A stretch of 64,000 bases of DNA from Blakeslea trispora (lineage: Eukaryota; Mucoromycota; Mucoromycetes; Mucorales; Choanephoraceae), in NCBI GenBank assembly GCA_025331445.1, contig JAIWNE010000033.1, forward strand, positions 124,001 through 188,000, given 5' to 3'. Below are positions 1 through 10,200 of the stretch, piece after piece. Each line of letters begins with the position of its first letter. Position 1 is the first letter of the stretch. Made by a program: the position numbers and the translations under genes. A model generated the notes under the pieces. That model worked only from the letters and a program-made list of their open reading frames with translations, was not told where the DNA came from and searched no databases.

Positions 1-1935
1 ACTAGGTAAATCAATATTGTCATTAGAAGAATTCGTGTCATTTCTGTTTCTTGAAGCATGTGCATTGAAGGCTTGAAGCTCTTCAGTAGTCAGTCTTAGC
101 ATGCAATTTCGAATCAAGCAAATATCATCAGAGGTCATGGATCCTGCAGCCATGTTGTTTAGTGCGATGGCAAAGGATTGATCATCTCTTTGTCTCATTA
201 TTTCTGTCAGTCTGAACGTTTGAAATAGGTGCCACAGATCTTTGGATTTGGCGTTGCTGGAATAAACGTTCTTGGCTTGTACAGCAAGTAGTTGCAAAAA
301 GTCACCAACACAAATAACAGACACGCCACCAAAGGGAAGGTCTCTATCAAAAATATGCTTCAATCGTTGATCAACATATGAAAGCATTTTGTCAGATATT
401 ATGCTGATTTCATCAATGATGACTACTTTCAAATCTTTGAGACCAACAGACATAGAATGACTAACATCAGAGGGAAGTTCGGGGAGACCTTGGTTGCCGT
501 GGTTTTGATTTACTGGTAAGTGGAAAGCTTGATGCACAGTCTGGCCACCAATTACGAATGCTGCCTTGCCTGTCGGAGCGGTTAAAAGACCGGAGGGAGA
601 GAGCGTGTCTCTTTCAGTGTTGCTGTCAAACTCACGAGAAAGGGCTTCAAACAACGTCTTAATCAGCATACTCTTACCAACTCCAGTATCACCAGTCACA
701 AAATGATAGAATGGTCCAAATGACTTCCAAGTTGTATTTGATGACGTTATGTTGAACATTTGTCGAACAGTACGATCCTTGTTGGTACGAACATAGTGAA
801 TCGTATGACAAAGATAATCCCGTTAATTGAGGTTGAGTTTTGTCAACAGGTTTTTAAAATCTTGATTGCTCAATCGTTCGGGCACAGTGAGCTTTTCACA
901 ATATGTCCTGTTGCTTGTTGAGCCTGTTCCCAAATTCAAATCATTTTTGGCATCTGCCTCTCTATGATAATTGCCTTCTTCAGAGTCGTCAATGTCAAGA
1001 GTATATCTGCTGAAATCATTTTCATTTTCAGAATATAACACCCTATGACTAGGTTGCTCATTTTCTTCATCTTCATCTTCTTCATTTTCATCTTCCAAAA
1101 CTGCTAGATATCCATCAAGCGTTTCATCACTAATGGTTCTGCACTCTTTTTTCGCCTCCATGATGTGATATATTCACTAATTTGTAACAATAAAAGTCAA
1201 TCAGACCAAAAGAAAGATGTTTTATTCAGATATATGTTTTCTGTCTCTATTTATACTATGGGAAATACTGGTATGATAACTGAGTAACTTGAGCACAATG
1301 TATACATTGCCTGTAACCTGGATACATTGTATCCAGTGTTTGTACCGTTTGAACGCAACAGCCTGAGAATTCCATATATAGAAATAGACTGGTCACAATA
1401 AGCCTAATCTGATCTTTACTTTATTTTATTGCTCTGAAAGAGGCTGTTGTATGCAACACATGATTGCATTTGAGTTTAGCAAGAAAACATGTTCAGCGTC
1501 AACATCAATCAGCTCAGCTTTTTCTTCTTTCCATGGTTTGAACAGCATCAAGAGAATGCGAAAGTAGTCGTTCCTGTCTTTGTCAATATTTCCTTTGAAA
1601 TACCTAATGACATTAGGTTTTCCTCTTCTTTTGATAAAACCTTGTCGGTTTTTCAAGGTAAATATCTCGCCGGCATCAACAGCAGCACCTTCTTCTAACA
1701 TTTCATCAGGGACATTGTCTTCGTTCTCTACCTCTTCATCAGGCCTGTTTGTTTGTTGTCTTGGATGTTTTTTTTAAAACTCAAAGCATGCAGCAAATTG
1801 AGCCAAATTCAAGTGCGAAAGCTCATCCGGACGAGCAACATAGTGTTCTATCAATCCAGGCTGATACCATTCAGTCGAATCTGCAGGTAAGTCCACCAAG
1901 TCCTGACCACTTTTAAGAACACGTGTCACTACGGC
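1..1935 (-). pseudogene. Helitron-like PIF1-family helicase, decayed and truncated by the window edge
   Basis: The minus strand encodes a PIF1/RecD-type DNA helicase, the replicative enzyme of Helitron rolling-circle transposons. The frame is open from 822 to 1: Walker A VTGDTGVGKSML (about 685-650), Walker B VVIIDEIS (about 420-400), then GGVSVICVGDFLQL and a downstream LTEIMRQRDDQSFA block. Upstream pieces at 1161-823, 1701-1426 (YFKGNIDKDRNDYF, LMLFKPWKEE) and about 1932-1776 (EHYVARPDELSHLNL) match the region that precedes the helicase domain in Helitron proteins. Breaks: an in-frame TAA at 823-825 where the frame simply continues, a frameshift near 1776 at a T run, and about 260 bp of non-coding sequence between 1162 and 1425. 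No Rep domain is visible. Homology stops near 1935. A stand-alone PIF1-like gene is possible but less likely. Confidence 0.8.
1164..1360 (-). repeat. LTR-like segment inside the helicase relic (possible solo LTR)
   Basis: On the minus strand this reads from TGTTGCGTTC to ATATCACA, with a TATA-like ATAAATAG and an AATAAAAC signal spaced as in the other LTRs here (TATA box, then AATAAA, then the ATATCACA end). It lies between two pieces of the helicase coding frame. I could not find a matching 5-bp duplication at its flanks, so the exact ends and its status as a solo LTR are uncertain. Confidence 0.4.
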
Positions 1936-2715
1936 TCAAGCGGGTGGGCTGATGGCACAAAATTTGGGCCCTACAGCCCAATCGATCTACTAACAAATTG
2001 AATGGGCTAAAATTCGTTTAGCCCAATTTTGGTAGATTGGCCCATTTTTTGACTGCTTAAAAACATTGGTATACCGCTATGAAGGCCAATGATGATAGCT
2101 TACACAGTTCAAGTGGAGCTTTAGCATCAAATGAAAACACAAACATTAAAGAGGTTTAAATGATCAGGTTCTATGTGGATAAATAATAAACAGGCAAATA
2201 GTTTGTTAGTATTCCTTTAAATAAGCCTAAATGTTACTGGATTATCTAGTATTAGAGGCCAATCGTGTTCGTTACATTGCGTCTTTTTTAAAATTGTAGG
2301 CAAATCAGGCTTCTTTAATTTTATTGATTTAGATCAAATAAATACTAAATATGGGTTCTTCTTTAGGCACATTTATAGCTCAGACATCTCTTTTTGTGAC
2401 CAGAATGCTGTAGTGAGTGTATCCAGATAGATAGGCATGGTTAGCTTTGATATGGAAATCTTTAGGATAATAAGAAGCAGTATAAGAAGCAGAAGTGAGA
2501 TAATACTGAGAGGGTATTTTTTCAAATAAAATGAGTAGGGTAGCTGAGGTTCAAATGAAGTGGGGATTAGAGTCACGAGAAAATAAAAGATAACTTTCTA
2601 TTATTATTCTGTGCAAAAAGATAATGTTCTTTATTTCTTAAGGAAGTTGATATTTATATAATTTCTAACTATGATGAGGAAATTTCTAGAAGTTGGAATG
2701 GAGCTAAATAGTCTT
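1936..2715. other. Non-coding stretch with hairpins and a dispersed repeat
   Basis: No credible gene. At 2003-2025 there is a perfect 9-bp-stem hairpin (TGGGCTAAA, loop ATTCG, TTTAGCCCA), with further GGGCC/GGCCC blocks on both sides. From about 2270 to 2490 the sequence is homologous, in reverse complement, to about 56480-56700. The stretch 2590-2715 resembles the promoter half of an LTR on the minus strand and is cut at 2715 by element Ty3-A. Confidence 0.5.
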
Positions 2716-2838
2716 TAATTTATCTGTTAAGTCAAGAGATTTAAACAAGATTAAAGAGAGGGTTTTATTCAGTGCAAGGATGGGATGTCAATATAAATTA
2801 TGTTTGGTAACACAGAACAAGATCTGTATTTGATTTAG

Positions 2839-2927
2839 GTAAACACTCCGTCCACTCCAATGTCCACTCCCTTCAGACACCCCACTCATTTTTTTTCTTT
2901 TGTCCACTCCCTCCAGACACCCCACTT
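2839..2927 (+). repeat. Left TIR of the MULE
   Basis: Begins GTAAACACTCCGTCCACTCC. It contains two iterated copies of a block around TCCACTCCCTYCAGACACCCCACT-type sequence about 45 bp apart, and a degenerate third copy follows just inside the TIR (about 2936-2960). The repeated blocks are plausible transposase-binding sites; that role is inferred. Confidence 0.93.
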
Positions 2928-3343
2928 TTGTTTTGTCCGCTCCCTAGAGACACTCCATCTTTTTTTAGTAATTCTCTGTTTAATCCTGATAGTATTGACC
3001 CCCATTGTTTACTTTTGAAGTCCAATCTGGTAGTTTTGAGTTCACTTCTTGAAAAGGAAAAAGCATAGTAATCCAGGAGAAAGCTTTATAGAAACTTGAA
3101 AAGATTAACATATGCTCTTATAACTGTGCATTTTATCTATTTATTCTTGTACCGAGAGATTATTCTGATTGAATCAAAAAATAAATAGAAAAGGGGATGT
3201 ATATTGTATCTTTTTTATTTCTCTTTGTTGGCTCTCAATGGTCATGTCAACTCTAAACATTAACTCAGATATTTTTTTATCAGAAAATAGACATATTTTG
3301 ACACCAACTGTAAAAAAAACTTTTTCTTCCCTCTACTAACAAA

Positions 3344-6300
3344 ATGACCCAAGATATTCAAACTCATTCAACTTTCTTCAACACGATTGTAAGCAAGAAA
3401 TACAGCAACAAAAGCGAAATCTACGATGATATTCGTCGATTCGGAAAGGAATTCAACGTTGTCATGAGTATCAAGACATCCAAGCCAACAGCCATCAACT
3501 ACATATGTAAGCATGGTGGCAAGAAGCGCATCAGATCCGACAGAAATGATCCCTTTAAAGATACCAAAAGCCAGAAAATGCTTTGCGGTGTTTTCATCAA
3601 CTTTCGTTTTGATGCAATGATTCAGAAATGGATTGTCAGCAACTCTCAAGGTCAGCACAATCACAGTATCTCAGAAGACCCAACCAACTACAGCATCAAC
3701 AGAAAAATGTCTGCTGAACTTGAAGAGAAGATTTATGGCTACTTCAAGACTGGAATGAATGCTAGCAGCGTTTATCAAAACTTGATTTCTGATAAAGTGC
3801 TCAACGTCACTAAAAAAGATTTAGAAAATCTTCAGTATCGCTACTTCAACACCCAGCGTAGTAAGATGATGTATGAATATGTCATCGGCCTACAGAACAA
3901 AGGATACGAAGTATTCTACAACGTTGACAATGACAAAAGAATCAGTGCTGTTTTCTTTGCACTTAAGTCAAACATTGAGCGTGCTAAGAACATGCCTGAA
4001 AACTTGGTCATTGATGCTACTTACAAGATCAATGCTCACAAGTTGACATTTGTCAACATTGTTGGCACTAGTAGTGTCGAAGGCATTAAGCCTAATACCC
4101 TCGTAACTTTTGAGGTTGCTGGTGCATTTATCAGCGAAGAGGACAACACCCAGTACAAATGGGTGCTTGACTGCCTCAAAAAAATCACTTGGCCTGAAGA
4201 GAACCAAGGACCTCAGACGATTACCACCGACAATGAGCAAGCATTGAAAAATGCCATTTCCAGTCTTTCCTCAAACACATAACATTTTATGTTATGTGCA
4301 TATGCAAAAAAGACTTGAGGCGAAGCTAATGGAGTGTGTTGTTGAAAAAGACAAAGACCGAAGAGATCGCATTCGACAAGAGATCCAGATGCGATATCAA
4401 GAAGTTGCATTGAAAGCGATTACTCGTGAAGAAATGGTAGTTGCAGTTCGCTCGCTGAAGGAACTTTTTGTCAATCAGCCAGATATTTTTTCTGAGGGAG
4501 AAAAGGTAAGCGATCAGTAAATAAGCTGAATGATGTCTAAACGAGGTTTTGAATATTTAAGAAAAACCTGAAGCAGCTTGATGATGGCAGCCAAGCTCCA
4601 TTGGTTTATGTGAGTGAAGACGGCAAGAAAAAAGCAATTGATTTCATTGAAAGGTAAATCTACTTTCTATCAAGTTAAAGTCACTAACTTTGATTTAAAT
4701 AGCAAAATGGAAGAAGCTGAAAAATGGACAGCCTTCCATACTTACAAACTTCCTCATTTTGAAAACCGCTCTTCAAACAGAGTAGAAGGCAGCCACTCTT
4801 CTTTAAAGAGATTTATTAAGTCTTCATCTGGTACTATTGTGATGGTCACTGAAAAAATTGATCAATGGTACAGACAAAGGGTACCTATTTTTAATCTGCT
4901 GGCAATGCTTTCTTTAACTAATTCATTACATTTAGGCAAGAGAAGCTGAAAGCAAGAAAGGCCGAGAAATGTTCTCGTACAGAGGATATTACTGTCAGGA
5001 AGAAGACCTGTTTAAGATGTTGCTCCCTTTGGTCCAAAAGGTTCATTCCTTTGCTATTGGGAAAGTTTTTAACGAACTCGTTAAAATTCGTTCAGCTGAG
5101 ACCCCAATCAGCTATAAAGCTTGCTTGTGCTCGGTTCGGTTGCAATATAACCTTCCTTGCAAGCACATTTTGAGCTTGGAAAAGAACCAAGTTCCTTTAA
5201 GTATGTTTCCGCGTAGATGGCGATTCAACTTTGATGAAGGTGAAGAAGGTAAGTTTATATCTACAAATGTATAAATATGTATCTAATATCTTTTAGATTA
5301 TTTTGCTTCCAAAATGCATACACAAGATGACTTGGAAGAATTAGAAGATGAGATTTGTTTGAAGACGAAAGGTAAATGAAGACTGACGCATAATAACAAT
5401 ACAAGATAACACTTTTTTATTAGAAGCAATTGTTGATGAAGATGAAGAAATGTGGCTAACAGATGAAGAGAATGACGATGACGACTGTGCAGTTATTGAT
5501 GCTACCAATGACAGTGACAGAGTCACTCGTAGTGATGAACCGAAGAAGGGATTCGTGGTCGGTGCTTCAAGAAAGGCCATCATCATGAACTTGGCTAACG
5601 AGCTCATTGATCTTCACAGTTCTTTGGAATCTATCCAAGATCAAAGAAGATTAGAAGAAAGTGTTGAAAAGTGCATGAGAAGCATTGAAGAAAGAAGAAT
5701 CGAGAAGGTGCTTCCTCCTCGAAGAAAAGTCAGTGTTAGAGGACGACCAAAGAATACGAAAAGAAGAAAAACTCACTATGAGTTCTCTTTGGAAAAAGAA
5801 AAAGAAGAATTGAAAGAAGTCGCTAAACGAGAAAAAAAACAACAGGCGAAGAAAGATGAAGGTAATGCTCAAATATAATCATTTCTATTCTAAAACTAAA
5901 TAATAATTGCGCTTCAAAAATAGAAGCCAAGGGCAAGAAAAGAAAAGCCTCAGAGGCAAGCTATGGTAAAGATGATTTCGTTTACGAAAGCCCTTTACCT
6001 CAAACCAAGCGCTCGCGAGGCAATCTTCCGCCTTCAATCACTAGCATCCTCAGTCCATCAATCAAGGAATCCGAAGTTACTGATTACCTCAATCCCTTAG
6101 GGGATGGTAACTGTGGTTTTAGAGCAGTTGCCTTCTTGGTGGACAGAAGCGGCTCTAAATACGTGGATGGGGACCAGTATCTGGAAGTCAGATCCAAAAT
6201 GTTGAAGACTTTGGAAAACATCAAAGACAGTTACAGGAAGTACTTTCCAAACTTTGATGTTGAAAGACTTCGGACAGTTGTTGCAACAGGGCTAGATAAG

Positions 6301-6672
6301 AAAGAAATGCCTGAGTGGTTCTACGGGCCTGACTGTGCTCAACTGGTTGCAGACACCTATTCTATTCCTGTTTGTATTTACCCTTCTGCTGAACAAGAGC
6401 ATCCAGGAATTAATCCTGCTATCACCTACCTGCCATTAAATGTTCCCAAATCAAAATCCAAGCCTGTTGCCATTCATATCCAAAACGGTCATAATGTCCA
6501 TTGGTATGCAATCAGGCTTGGTATTAACCAATCAAATCTCCCACCAGTATACAATTACTACCTCAGAATTGAGGGAAAACTTAAAGAATACGAAACATAC
6601 TGGAACAAGTGGCGCCAGTTCCCTAAGCAACCAAAAAAATTAGAAGCGCCCACTTATATTTACTTAGAATAA
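3344..6672 (+). pseudogene. MULE transposase fused to an OTU-like cysteine protease (one frameshift)
   Basis: Predicted product of about 1,000 residues from seven exons: 3344-4505, 4562-4653, 4703-4880, 4936-5248, 5297-5371, 5424-5861, 5924-6672. All introns are GT...AG and 48-62 bp. The N-terminal half is a FAR1/MULE-type DDE transposase: VIDATYK (about residue 223), TTDNEQAL (about 296) and RVEGSHS in exon 3 supply the likely D, D and E; a SWIM-like CLCSVRLQYNLPCKHI follows. A lysine/arginine-rich linker leads to an OTU-type domain in the last exon: GDGNCGFRAVAF (Cys codon 6112-6114) and HNVHWYA near the end (candidate His). A one-base shift is needed between about 4251 and 4279, where the first frame stops at 4282 and the downstream frame (ILCYVHMQKR) takes over. 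This could be decay or a sequencing error, so expression is uncertain. Confidence 0.85.
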
Positions 6673-6781
6673 AATTATAAAGATATCTTTCAGATTTACT
6701 AAGGCGTATTTGACATTTAAAAAAGATGGGGGGAGAGAAAAATAATTACTATCCTGACAAGAAATGTCAACAAGAAAAAGA

Positions 6782-6870
6782 AAGTGGGGTGTCTGGAGGG
6801 AGTGGACAAAAGAAAAAAAATGAGTGGGGTGTCTGAAGGGAGTGGACATTGGAGTGGACGGAGTGTTTAC
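6782..6870 (-). repeat. Right TIR of the MULE
   Basis: Reverse complement of 2839-2927 over 89 bp, reading outward to ...GGAGTGTTTAC. Inside it the two element ends diverge. Confidence 0.93.
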
Positions 6871-7201
6871 CTTGATTTAGTAATATATCGAATATTATAT
6901 GATGTATGTTCAATACGATACATCATCACCCTGGACCACCATAAAGACCGTGGTGTATTATTTGAGTCTTGTAATGTCATAGTGTGTCTAGGCTGATCTT
7001 TCTTGAAGTCAGACAAATTTCTTAAATTATAGGAGAGTGTGATTTTGTGTTTGTTGATTATATTGTATCTTGATGTTTGAGTTTGAGTTATATGTTTGAG
7101 TAGTTGATAGTGTACGTGATTGCCCATTAAAAAACCATATCATCAAAAACCTTTCTTGAGGAAAAAAGATAAATATGGATAAAAAAGGTTCTTAGTACGT
7201 A

Positions 7202-10200
7202 TTATGTGCTTGATGACTTGGGTTGCTTGGATTGATTGGATTCTTTGAACGGCATCTTGCGTTTGTGAGTTCCTTTGATTTTCTTGATTTGACCTGTCTT
7301 TGTAGGTTTGTTTGCGTTTCTTCTTTTCCAGTATTCTTTGATCGGTTCAGGACTGTCAAAGTCCTCTGGCTTTTGCCAGGTTTGTTCATCTGGATATCCA
7401 ATCCAAGTTGTGAGGTATTCGATACCGTTAGGTTCGACTTCTCTATGATTAATGACGGCTTGTACTTCATAGATGTCTTTGTTTTCATCTGATTTGTTCG
7501 TTTCATTTGCTATCAGTTTGATTTGTGAAGTAGGTATGTTCCTAGATAGGATTGAACCTGTACGATCTGTTAGAATATAGCTTCCATTCTTTGTATAGCC
7601 ATGAACATAGAATGGGCCTTCATAATTTGCATCTGTTTTGCGACGTTTGTTTTCGATATTCTTTATCATCACTTTTGCGCCTATAGGAAATGGGTCTTTT
7701 AGTACTCGATGTTTCTTTACAAAGTACTCATTATCCTTTTTCTGTGTTTGGATGATTTGATTCCTAATTTCAGGAATGGTATAGTTATTGAATCTTTCGA
7801 TTTCTTTCTTTAACTTATCTGTGTCTATCATATCGTCAGAGATATTCATTTTCGATAGAGCTTTGGTGTAATCTTTAAGATCGTTCGCTTGGCGATTAAA
7901 CATCACCTGAAATGGTGTGTGATTGTGCAATCTGGATGTATGTTGATTCATCAAATACATGGTACCTTCGACATACAGGTCCCAAGATTCCTCATAGCCA
8001 TCCAACATCTTCAAGATGATTGATTTTGCTGTCTTCACATGAGTTTCCAAGTTACCCGCTGGTGTGTAAGGTAGTGAAAGAGCAGGCTCAATGCCCATAT
8101 GTTGACGCAGCCCTTTTAGTAATTCGTTGTAGAATTCTAAACCTCTGTCGTGTTGTAAGACTTTAGGGTAACCCATGATGGAAAATATCTGGATCAGTTC
8201 TTTGGCTACTTCTAGAGCTGTCTTTGACTTGATTGCTCGTAGAATGACAAATCTACTAAAGATATCAACGCATACTAGCAAGTAGTTGTTACCTCTAGGC
8301 GTTGTAACATCAAATGTCCCCAAGTCGATGGCGACTTTATCCCATGTATTGTTGGGAGCATCACTCTTTGGAGGATGGAATACGTGCTTTGCTAGATTAA
8401 ATCGAGCACATTTTGTACAATTTTTGATGTATTCTGTGACATCTTCACGTAAATGTTTCCAGTTCATGCCATGTTCTCGTTTGATCATGTTTTCAACACT
8501 ATTGATACCATAATGTCCTGCCAGATGACATTGTGCAATTATTTGTGTTTTGTGTGCATCATCTTGTGGCTGGCTGTACTTGTCTATGCGACTAGCAGCT
8601 ATTGTTCTATCAGTGGCATCATTTGTGTTTACCTTTTCTGATAATGATGAAGATTCAATTGCTGTGCTACCATGATCTGGTTTATTTTCTGAATCTGTGG
8701 CTTGACAGATTTTCTTTTCTGGTGCTTTTTGCTTGTTACCCTCTGCCAGCTTTTCAGCGTCTTCGTCAGGGTAAAGTAGACGAGATAAGTGATCGGCAAG
8801 TACATTGCGAACACCAGCACAGAACGTGATGTCGAAATCGAATTCGAAGATCTTTTCATAGTAGTTCTCTATGATGGGTGTAACTTCAGCTTTTGTGTGA
8901 AGATGTAAAATACCTTTGTTGTCTGTGTGATAATGGAACTTATGACCTGATAGCCATTTCTTCCATTTAGTGGTACAGTAGAGGAAGGCGAGTAACTCTC
9001 TTCGAGAAACACCATAACCTCGTTCAGTTTTAGAAAGGGTGCGTGCGACAAAACCGATATATCTAATCTCCTTGTCAATGACTTGGTAGAGACAACCAAT
9101 GCCATAGGCGCTAGCATCAGTGACGAGATGTAGAGGATGCTTGAGATTAGGACAACTTAGTACCGGAGTACAGGCTAAAACTCGTTGGAGAGTACGCATT
9201 GTCTGCGAGTGTTCTTTGGTCCAAACTTCTTTTATATTTGGATGGTTTTTGAGCGCGTTTAATGGAGCCATGAGTGTGGCGATCCGAGGCACATGTTCAC
9301 GAAAGTAGTTAATGACACCAAGTCGATGGCTAAGTTCTTTGGAGTTTTGGACAGTATCTGGCCATGATAGGACGTTAGATACTTTGCGCATATCCAGTGT
9401 CAAAGCTTCATGAGATAACCTGAATCCTAATACGAAGATAGAATTCTGCATGAGGTTTAGTTTTTCATGATTGATGCGAAGGTTTGCATTCGTGAGTCGG
9501 GTTAACACTGTTTGTAAGCAGCGAATATGTCTTTCTACATTAGTGTCTGTAGCAACGTAAATATCATCAATATAATGAACGTAATAATCTAGATCAGCAA
9601 ATAAGCTTGTGATACTTCTCTGAACTACGGATGATACATTGAGTAATCCGAATGGTGCGCGTTTGAATTGATACTGCTTGCCATTAGGAGCAGTAAATGA
9701 AGTGACGGGTCTATCTCGTCTGCGAATACGGAAGCTATGGAAGCAAGCACTAAGATCAATTGTAGTGAATAGCGTGTATTTGCTTAATTGACGATGTAAT
9801 GTGCTGATCAGAGGAAATGGGAATTTATCCATCTGAGCAGGATCAAGATTTTGATTGACTTTGCGACAGTCAAGGACTGTACGAACTTTGTTAGGATCGG
9901 GTTCACCTGTGATAGGAGAACGTTTTAGTACCGTTAAAAGGCTGGAGTTGTAAGGATTATTAGGAGGTGCTTCTTCGATCACCTGCCCTTCAATCCATTC
10001 TTTGATTTGATTTTGAACTGCGTCTATATGGCAGTGTTTGATTTCGTATTGACGACTGTAAGGACGGTCAGCATTGGCTTTCAGAGGAAGGCGAATTTCA
10101 CTTCCTGGAATATTGCAATAGTTTGCAACAAGTATATTTCTGTTGGCTTTTATAAAAGGTTCAATGCTTTTCGACATATGTTCTCGCTCGTCAGCGGTAC

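Larger units (their letters stand above)
2839..6871 (+). mobile_element. MULE (Mutator-like DNA transposon) with long TIRs
   Basis: Bounded by 89-bp terminal inverted repeats that match perfectly by eye (2839-2927 and 6782-6870) and by the 9-bp target-site duplication TTGATTTAG (2830-2838 and 6872-6880), the length typical of Mutator-like elements. It carries one multi-exon gene, 3344-6672. It sits in the 3' LTR of Ty3-A; the other Ty3-A LTR preserves the empty site at about 12483-12491, confirming the boundaries. Base 6871 lies between the right TIR and the duplication. Confidence 0.95.
2716..6925 (-). repeat. 3' LTR of Ty3-A, split by the MULE
   Basis: The LTR runs 2716-2838 and resumes at 6881 after the MULE and its second duplication copy (6872-6880). 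It ends at 6925 in ...GATACATCA (plus strand), followed by a purine-rich tract on the coding strand (CCAGGGTGA) that probably serves as the polypurine tract. The uninterrupted counterpart is 12369-12536. Confidence 0.92.
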
